From: an uncultured Prevotella sp.
GTDB lineage: Bacteria > Bacteroidota > Bacteroidia > Bacteroidales > Bacteroidaceae
Assembly (NCBI GenBank): GCA_905210845.1
Contig: CAJLYG010000074.1
Span: 1-12,581, forward strand
Length of the DNA: 12,581 nucleotides
Direction: 5' to 3'
Position numbers and translations under genes: made by a program. The notes under the pieces were generated by a model. The model had not been told where the DNA came from. It saw nothing but the letters and a program-made list of their open reading frames with translations, and made no database searches. This document shows positions 7,236-12,581 of this stretch, piece after piece (within the stretch, counting starts at the first letter, position 1; each line of letters starts with the position of its first letter).

Positions 7236-8227
7236 GATATACTGATCACTGGCGCCATGGCAAGCAGTAGCCTGCGCCCTATTTTATGATTGACGACCTT
7301 GCTGAAGACATAGTATTTCCTCGTGTATTTCCGGACAGGCAAAGGGAATAGTCCCTGCGCCCGAAGGCGTTCGACCATGTCCTCCAACTTTTGCTGGCTG
7401 CGGGTGAGGCAGATCACGTGGTACAAATACTCCATGGACAGTTGGGCAATCCTCCTGTTCAAGGCCATGCGATCGTTCAGGGGAAGCGTGCCCGCAACGC
7501 CCTGTAGGTGGGAGAGGATATGCTCGATATCCTCCAAACGCTTGGACAGATGTTGCGGATCTTTGCCATGGACGATCGAGCCGTCGCACATCCGGTAGAA
7601 ATATGGGCGCGCATCCGTCTTGAAGACCTTGTCCGCCCGCAAGAGAAGCAAGGGAGTGAACTCCTCGTCTTCATGAAGCCTGCCGACAGGAAACTGCAAG
7701 TCACCCACGATATTCCTGGAGAAGAGGTAGCCACAGGCAGAGGAATGGAGATTGTTCTCGTGGAGGAACGTGGTACCAGACACCGGTCCGTCGTAGATAA
7801 ACGACTCATCCATGGTATCCTCATTGGCAAAATCGAAGAAAAAAATGTCTGGATGGTGAGCCTGGATGAAGTCTATGCACCTATCATAGGTCTCGACAAG
7901 CAACTTATCATCCGCATCCACGAATTGGATATACTGCCCAGAGGCAAGGCGGAGCCCGACATTCCGGGCAGCACTAAGCCCCAAGTTTTCCTGCCGAAGA
8001 TAGATAATCTGGTCCCTGATCTCTAACAAATCATTGATGGGCGAGACATCACTCCCGTCGTCGATGACCAAGATCTCCCGCCTTGCCGACGGCAAATGGA
8101 GGGCAAGGATACTGTGGATGCATTCCTTGAGGAAGGCAAGGGGCTTATTATAATAGGTAATAATGAAGCTGATCAACGGCTTCTCCGATAGATGCTGTGT
8201 ATCCGTTTGTTCCATTTGCACATCCAT
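7232..8227 (-). CDS. Glycosyltransferase family 2
   Basis: This 331-residue GT-A enzyme has the GT2 landmarks: first strand PLISFIITYYNKP at 17-29, IDDGS at 55-59 (nucleotide binding), LGLSAARNVGL at 82-92, and the metal-binding VDADD at 103-107. HEDEEF at 185-190 supplies the likely catalytic base. The C-terminus after 250 is helical and basic and has no clear membrane span. It should transfer a sugar from a nucleotide donor to a surface-glycan intermediate in the cytoplasm; substrates unknown. Its start lies inside the upstream GT2 gene: ATGs at 8227 or 8215 are the only ones before the first catalytic strand, so an overlap of 43-55 bases is unavoidable. Its stop overlaps the next start (ATGA). 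Confidence 0.88.
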   Translation of the reverse strand: MDVQMEQTDTQHLSEKPLISFIITYYNKPLAFLKECIHSILALHLPSARREILVIDDGSDVSPINDLLEIRDQIIYLRQENLGLSAARNVGLRLASGQYIQFVDADDKLLVETYDRCIDFIQAHHPDIFFFDFANEDTMDESFIYDGPVSGTTFLHENNLHSSACGYLFSRNIVGDLQFPVGRLHEDEEFTPLLLLRADKVFKTDARPYFYRMCDGSIVHGKDPQHLSKRLEDIEHILSHLQGVAGTLPLNDRMALNRRIAQLSMEYLYHVICLTRSQQKLEDMVERLRAQGLFPLPVRKYTRKYYVFSKVVNHKIGRRLLLAMAPVISIS

Positions 8228-9102
8228 TTAGGTCCAAATTTATCGAGTAATGTCAGCTTGAAGTTGTACATAGGGTAGAGAGCATACGATGGAAAGGGCA
8301 TTTTGGGGAGCTCCGGCTCATTCCCAGTCCTTTCATACACATCCATCTGAATGTTCAGAACACTTGCATAATATTGCCGGTAATGGTCGGAGTCCTCGGG
8401 GGGAAGCTGCTTCAAGACCTGAAGGTGGAAATGAAGCAAGTCGCCTAACTGCCTGCCGTCAGCCATCCGGGTAATGCCATGGGGATTGTCATAGTAATAA
8501 TAAAGTCCTGCAGTTGTTGTCGCAACCGTCTTGCAACGCTTCAGGAGAGAGGGCAAGATGCCCACGTCCTCGAAAGACCGCCCTTCGGGAAAGGACAGCC
8601 CTTGGAAGAGCGCCCGCCTGAAGACCTTATTCCAAGCATAGGCATGGGCATATGCTTTCCCTGTCAACCAGTAATCGTACATGTTGTGATAGACATGATT
8701 GCCCAACCTCAGGACATGCTGCCTGCCTTGGTTGGCAAAATGGACGAAGGCCCCATACTCCACGAGATCATATTCTGGGTGGGCAGCAAGGATAGACATC
8801 ACCCTTTCTAACGTTCCAGGCTCGATCCTGTCATCACTGTCTATAAACGTAACATATTCACCTTTAGCATATTGAAGACCCATATTTCGAGCACGACTTA
8901 ATCCCCCATGTGTCTGGTGGACCACCCGTATCCGACCGTCATTTCGTCCGTAATCCTCACAGAGTTGATCGCAAGGCTTCCCACTTCCATCGTCAACTAA
9001 AAGGATTTCATACTCCGTATAGGATTGCGACAGGATGCTATCCACGCAACGGGGCAAGGTCTCTTCCGTATGATATACGGGGATGATGATACTTAATTTC
9101 AT
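8173..9102 (-). CDS. Glycosyltransferase family 2
   Basis: This 309-residue GT-A enzyme begins MKLSIIIPVYHTEETLPRCVD, a textbook GT2 N-terminus, which fixes the start at 9102. VDDGS at 36-40, GLSRARNMGL at 67-76 and the metal-binding IDSDD at 87-91 follow. AWNKVFRR at 156-163 and FED at 178-180, the probable catalytic acid pair, resemble EpsJ/WcaA-type polysaccharide transferases. No membrane span is obvious. It appears to be the first gene of the glycosyltransferase unit, and its last 18 codons overlap the next GT2 gene in another frame. The two GT2 proteins share architecture but differ enough in sequence to be distinct enzymes adding different residues, not a recent duplication. Donor and acceptor are not readable. 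Confidence 0.9.
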   Translation of the reverse strand: MKLSIIIPVYHTEETLPRCVDSILSQSYTEYEILLVDDGSGKPCDQLCEDYGRNDGRIRVVHQTHGGLSRARNMGLQYAKGEYVTFIDSDDRIEPGTLERVMSILAAHPEYDLVEYGAFVHFANQGRQHVLRLGNHVYHNMYDYWLTGKAYAHAYAWNKVFRRALFQGLSFPEGRSFEDVGILPSLLKRCKTVATTTAGLYYYYDNPHGITRMADGRQLGDLLHFHLQVLKQLPPEDSDHYRQYYASVLNIQMDVYERTGNEPELPKMPFPSYALYPMYNFKLTLLDKFGPKWMCKWNKRIHSIYRRSR

Positions 9103-9362
9103 TTGCCTTCAAAATTAGTAATTATATTGGAATAATCCGGTTTGGTCCCTACAAAAAATCATATTTATAATATTTTTTAATCAAAAAAGGCGTTGTCCAA
9201 TCTCTCTTTCCCGTCCTATCAAAATGTCGAAAAATGCGTCAAAGTTTGTTCATTCAAGTAAAAATCCCGTTAAAGCTGGATAAAAAAAGAGCATATTTCT
9301 TGGTGGTTTAAGATAATTTGTTAATTTTGCGACTCGAAATAGAAATTGCAATTACGTCAATT
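9103..9362. other. Divergent intergenic region between the glycosyltransferase unit and nhaD
   Basis: The 260 bases separate two outward-reading units. The half next to the glycosyltransferases is very AT-rich (about 9151-9190). The half next to nhaD carries a good plus-strand promoter at 9299-9329. For the minus strand I find only a -7-like TAATTTTG (9117-9110), with no -33 box at the right distance and almost no leader before the ATG. I see no RNA gene or coding sequence here. Confidence 0.6.
9299..9329 (+). promoter_or_regulatory. Bacteroidota-type promoter of nhaD (and probably pfkA)
   Basis: CTTG (9299-9302), 19 bases, then TAATTTTG (9322-9329) fits the Bacteroidota promoter pattern with one -33 mismatch. 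Transcription would begin near 9336, giving a leader of about 27 bases before the ATG at 9363. This also argues against translation from the TTG at 9318, which overlaps the -7 region. Confidence 0.7.
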
Positions 9363-10769
9363 ATGACCCTGATTATAGTTGCCATATTACTACTCGCTTA
9401 TCTTCTCATTGCGACTGAGAACCTAACGAAGATGAACAAAGCGGCAGTAGCTGTTTTTGCAGGTACTGTGGGGTGGGTGTTGTATATTTCCTACGGTTCA
9501 GACTTCGTCATGAGTGAGCACCCGACGGAATATGCAGCTTTCCTGAATGGGACCGCTCCCACCAGTGCGACTGTCAAGCAATTTATTGCCCAGAACGTCT
9601 TCCTCAAGTATGTCGGAGAGGCATCCGAGATCGTCTTGTTCCTGTTGGCAACCATGACGATCGTGGAGATCCTGTATAATAACGGCTGTTTCGACTTTAT
9701 CTCCCAGTTGCTTCGCACGCGTAGCAGCAAAAAGATGTTATGGATGCTGTCGTGTGTTACATTAGTCATCTCCGCCAATCTGGATAACCTGACGACAACT
9801 GTCATGATGCTGACCATCATGCATGGTGTCGTGCAAAGTCGCAGGCAACGGATGCTGTTCGGGTCAGCCATCGTGCTGGCAGCCAATTGGGGTGGAGCAG
9901 TCACCGTAATCGGTGACCCGACTGGACTTGTGCTGTGGAACATAGGTGCAGTCACGCCTTCCACATTCTTCTTAGTACTGGTGATACCTTGCCTTATCGC
10001 GTGGTTCCTGCCAACGTGGTGGATCGGAAGGTTATTGCCTGAGCGTGTGGACGTGGCGTGGATCGCCATGCCTTACCGTGGCGATGACACGCGGTTGAAT
10101 GTCGGGCAGCGCTTGGCGATGCTAATCGTTGGCATTGGCGGATTATGGTTTATCCCCTCTTTCCATAGCATCACGAAGCTCAGTCCATTCTTGGGTGCCT
10201 TCTGCGTGTTGGCAATCCTATGGATCGTCAATGAAATCTTCAACCGCAACCTGCATACGGACGAGATGATCCAACACCGTGTCCCTCGCGTGTTGCAATA
10301 CGGAGTGCTGCAGATGATGCTATTCGTGATGGGCATCATGTTAGCTGTAGGGGTTGTCCAGGAAACAGGTGCTCTACGTGATCTATCTCAGTTTTTTACG
10401 GAGCATTTCAACGATAACATCTGGATAGGGGGCGCGATAATGGGCGTATTGAGTACTGTTGTCGATAATTTCGCGACAGCCATGCCGATGATCGCCATGC
10501 ATCCCCTACAGCCATCCGTCCTGACTGACATGAGCATGGGTGGTGGCCCGACACCTTTTGCACAGAACGGAGCCTATTGGCTGATTATCGCCTATGCCGT
10601 GGCTGCAGGAGGGAACATCTTGTGCATCGGCTCGATGAGTGGCCTGGCACTGATCAAAATGGAAAGACTGCATGTAGGTTGGTTCTTCAAGAACGTCGGT
10701 TGGAAATCCATGATGGGCTCATTGCTCGGATTTGTGATCCTATGGTTGGTGATAACGTTTTTCATATAG
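9363..10769 (+). CDS. nhaD: Na+/H+ antiporter of the NhaD family
   Basis: NhaD exports Na+ (or Li+) in exchange for protons across the inner membrane, supporting pH and salt homeostasis. From the ATG at 9363 the product is 468 residues with about eleven to thirteen hydrophobic spans. Family landmarks are SANLDNLTTT at 137-146 and VVDNFATAMP at 366-375, the paired Asp-Asn motifs of the two inverted halves, plus GDPTGL at 184-189 and GGNILCIGSMSG at 416-427. The frame is open further upstream to a TTG at 9318, but that codon falls inside the promoter, so I take 9363. pfkA follows after 33 bases with no clear promoter or terminator, so the two may share a transcript. The promoter core is nearly identical to that of atpD. 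Confidence 0.92.
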   Translation: MTLIIVAILLLAYLLIATENLTKMNKAAVAVFAGTVGWVLYISYGSDFVMSEHPTEYAAFLNGTAPTSATVKQFIAQNVFLKYVGEASEIVLFLLATMTIVEILYNNGCFDFISQLLRTRSSKKMLWMLSCVTLVISANLDNLTTTVMMLTIMHGVVQSRRQRMLFGSAIVLAANWGGAVTVIGDPTGLVLWNIGAVTPSTFFLVLVIPCLIAWFLPTWWIGRLLPERVDVAWIAMPYRGDDTRLNVGQRLAMLIVGIGGLWFIPSFHSITKLSPFLGAFCVLAILWIVNEIFNRNLHTDEMIQHRVPRVLQYGVLQMMLFVMGIMLAVGVVQETGALRDLSQFFTEHFNDNIWIGGAIMGVLSTVVDNFATAMPMIAMHPLQPSVLTDMSMGGGPTPFAQNGAYWLIIAYAVAAGGNILCIGSMSGLALIKMERLHVGWFFKNVGWKSMMGSLLGFVILWLVITFFI

Positions 10770-10802
10770 CATAAAAATATTGTAAAATAGGTATTTGGAA
10801 TT

Positions 10803-11780
10803 ATGACAAAAATTAAGACTATTGGCGTACTGACTTCCGGTGGTGATGCACCTGGGATGAATGCCGCGATCCGCGCAGTGACGCGTGCTGGTATCTGTAA
10901 CGGTTTTAAGATTAAAGGCATTTACCGTGGCTACGACGGACTAATCAATGGAGAGGTTCAGGATTTCACGACGGAGAACGTGAGTGGTATCATCATGTCT
11001 GGTGGTACGATCTTAAAGACAGCTCGTTCAAAAGAGTTCATGACTCCAGAAGGCAAAAAGAAAGCTTACGATCAGATGATTGCACATGGGATCGACGCCC
11101 TGATCGTCATCGGCGGAAACGGTTCCTTGACGGGAGCCATGCAGATGGCACAGGAGTATGATATCTGTTGCATCGGCCTGCCAGGAACCATTGACAACGA
11201 CTTATATGGGACAGACTCCACCATTGGTTATGATACGACACTGAATACCATCGTAGAATGTGTCGACCGAATCCGTGACACGGCGCAAAGTCATGAGCGG
11301 ATCTTCTTCGTGGAAGTGATGGGGCGCGATGCCGGATTCTTGGCACAGAACAGTGCCATTGCATCAGGAGCAGAGGCAGCCATCATTCCGGAGGACTCCA
11401 CAGACGTAGACCAGTTGGCGAGATTCATGGAGCGTGGTATCCGTAAGTCCAAGAAGAGTTGCATCGTCATCGTCTCTGAGAGTCCCAAGTGCGGTGCCAT
11501 GTACTATGCAGAACGTGTACGCAAGGAATTCCCACAGTTTGACGTGCGTGTATCCATCCTCGGTCACCTGCAGCGTGGCGGTCGTCCCTCAGCCCATGAC
11601 CGTATTCTCGCTTCCCGCACAGGCGTGGCAGCCATTGATGCCATCATGCAGGGTCAACGGAATATCATGGTGGGCGTGCGCAACAACGAGATTGTCTATG
11701 TGCCCCTGAGCGAAGCCATCCGAAGCGATAAGCCGTTCGACCGGAATCTGATCAAGGTCTTAGATGAATTGAGTATCTAA
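10803..11780 (+). CDS. pfkA: 6-phosphofructokinase (PfkA family) with GGNGS active-site variant
   Basis: PfkA phosphorylates fructose 6-phosphate to fructose 1,6-bisphosphate, the committed step of glycolysis, in the cytoplasm. The 325-residue length is that of the bacterial ATP-type enzyme. Seen are [13 protein letters not shown] at 12-24, TARSKEF at 73-79, GTIDND at 128-133 with the catalytic Asp, MGRDAG at 173-178 and [15 protein letters not shown] at 253-267. The GGDGS loop reads GGNGS at 104-108: N106 replaces the aspartate equal to Asp103 of E. coli PfkA, which helps hold the Mg-nucleotide, while G107 keeps the glycine typical of ATP rather than pyrophosphate users. The N-terminal effector-side arginines look retained. 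It sits 33 bases after nhaD. A true kinase is most likely, but altered metal or nucleotide use is possible. Confidence 0.93.
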   Translation: MTKIKTIGVLTSGGDAPGMNAAIRAVTRAGICNGFKIKGIYRGYDGLINGEVQDFTTENVSGIIMSGGTILKTARSKEFMTPEGKKKAYDQMIAHGIDALIVIGGNGSLTGAMQMAQEYDICCIGLPGTIDNDLYGTDSTIGYDTTLNTIVECVDRIRDTAQSHERIFFVEVMGRDAGFLAQNSAIASGAEAAIIPEDSTDVDQLARFMERGIRKSKKSCIVIVSESPKCGAMYYAERVRKEFPQFDVRVSILGHLQRGGRPSAHDRILASRTGVAAIDAIMQGQRNIMVGVRNNEIVYVPLSEAIRSDKPFDRNLIKVLDELSI

Positions 11781-11827
11781 CGGGTTGACAATTTGTCGCC
11801 AATAGTTGTCGTATTGGAACCAACCGG
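11781..11827 (+). other. Foldable intergenic segment after pfkA
   Basis: Directly after the pfkA stop, GGTTG (11783-11787) can pair with CAACC (11821-11825). Within this lie GACAA-T-TTGTC (11788-11798), too tight to close fully, and a clean 6-bp hairpin CCAATA-GTTGTCG-TATTGG (11799-11817). No T tract follows, so it is not a canonical intrinsic terminator. It could mark the 3' end of the nhaD-pfkA transcript. Confidence 0.3.
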
Positions 11828-11867
11828 AGCGAAGGGCGGCAAGAGTCGTAAATAAACAGCAGAAAAA

Positions 11868-11899
11868 GTTGGGGTTGATCAAATAATTTGTTATTTTTG
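11868..11899 (+). promoter_or_regulatory. Bacteroidota-type promoter of the atp operon
   Basis: GTTG (11868-11871), 20 bases, then TATTTTTG (11892-11899) matches the Bacteroidota pattern with one -33 mismatch. The expected start near 11906 leaves about 50 bases of leader, which contains a possible hairpin AACTTG/CAAGTT (11912-11935) and a seven-codon upstream frame. Confidence 0.7.
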
Positions 11900-11920
11900 C
11901 CCCCGCGATAAAACTTGGAC

Positions 11921-11944
11921 ATGAAATCTCAAGTTAACATTTAA
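11921..11944 (+). other. Seven-codon upstream reading frame in the atpD leader
   Basis: ATG at 11921 opens a frame encoding MKSQVNI and then TAA, ending 11 bases before the atpD ATG and in a different frame. Its DNA and peptide resemble the atpD start itself (MSQING), as if the initiation region had been partly duplicated. Translation is not shown, and the frame may be chance. Confidence 0.25.
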
Positions 11945-11952
11945 AATAATAG

Positions 11953-12581
<629 letters not shown>

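Noticed and set aside
7508..8026. Plus-strand open frame of 172 codons
   Set aside because: It is antisense to the second GT2 gene, which carries intact GT2 motifs in the opposite strand.
9110..9117. TAATTTTG on the minus strand as the promoter of the glycosyltransferase unit
   Set aside because: There is no TTTG-like box 19-21 bases upstream, and the start site would fall on or next to the ATG, so the match is likely chance in AT-rich DNA. A leaderless transcript is not excluded.
9318..9362. TTG at 9318 as the start of nhaD
   Set aside because: The codon overlaps the -7 region of a good promoter and would add a charged lead before the first span; the ATG at 9363 gives a normal N-terminus and leader.
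10770..10802. Separate promoter for pfkA between nhaD and pfkA
   Set aside because: The only TTTG near the start is preceded by GGTA rather than TAnn, and there is no room for a -33 box outside nhaD with the right spacing.

Overview
The window looks like a chromosomal stretch of a Bacteroidota genome, most likely order Bacteroidales and Prevotella-like, judged by gene content and protein style from memory rather than by a search. Supporting signs are near-consensus Bacteroidota promoters (TTTG, about 19 bases, then TAnnTTTG) ahead of serS, nhaD and atpD, the absence of clear Shine-Dalgarno sequences, an ATP synthase cluster that appears to open with atpD, and a fused two-flavoprotein oxidoreductase common in this phylum. 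Base composition is even, and I see no insertion sequence, phage gene, tRNA, rRNA or CRISPR array.

Layout. The left three quarters reads on the minus strand in three transcription units. In order of transcription, the first holds two GT2 glycosyltransferases, a GT-B-like glycosyltransferase and a small four-CxxC zinc-ribbon protein (9102 down to 5827). The second is rplU-rpmA, encoding L21 and L27 (5437 to 4836), behind a promoter and a foldable leader and closed by a UUCG-capped hairpin. The third is serS, a FucP/GluP-type sugar transporter and a fused Nfn/GltD-like flavoprotein cut off by the left edge (4622 to 1). The right quarter reads on the plus strand: nhaD then pfkA with a 33-base gap, then atpD behind its own promoter and cut off by the right edge.

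How the genes fit together. Most are housekeeping: translation (SerS, L21, L27), glycolysis (PfkA), sodium and proton homeostasis (NhaD), ATP synthesis (AtpD) and pyridine-nucleotide or ferredoxin redox balance (the Nfn-like fusion). The glycosyltransferases probably decorate a surface polysaccharide, but no flippase, polymerase or acceptor gene is visible to say which.

I did not find a convincing new multi-gene system. The items most worth a second look are a degenerate intergenic repeat with a 22/44-base period (about 5650-5793), an Asp-to-Asn change in the GGDGS motif of PfkA, the three-Cys-plus-Asp cluster motif in the fused Nfn-like protein, a possible L21 mRNA leader structure, and near-identical promoter cores on nhaD and atpD.
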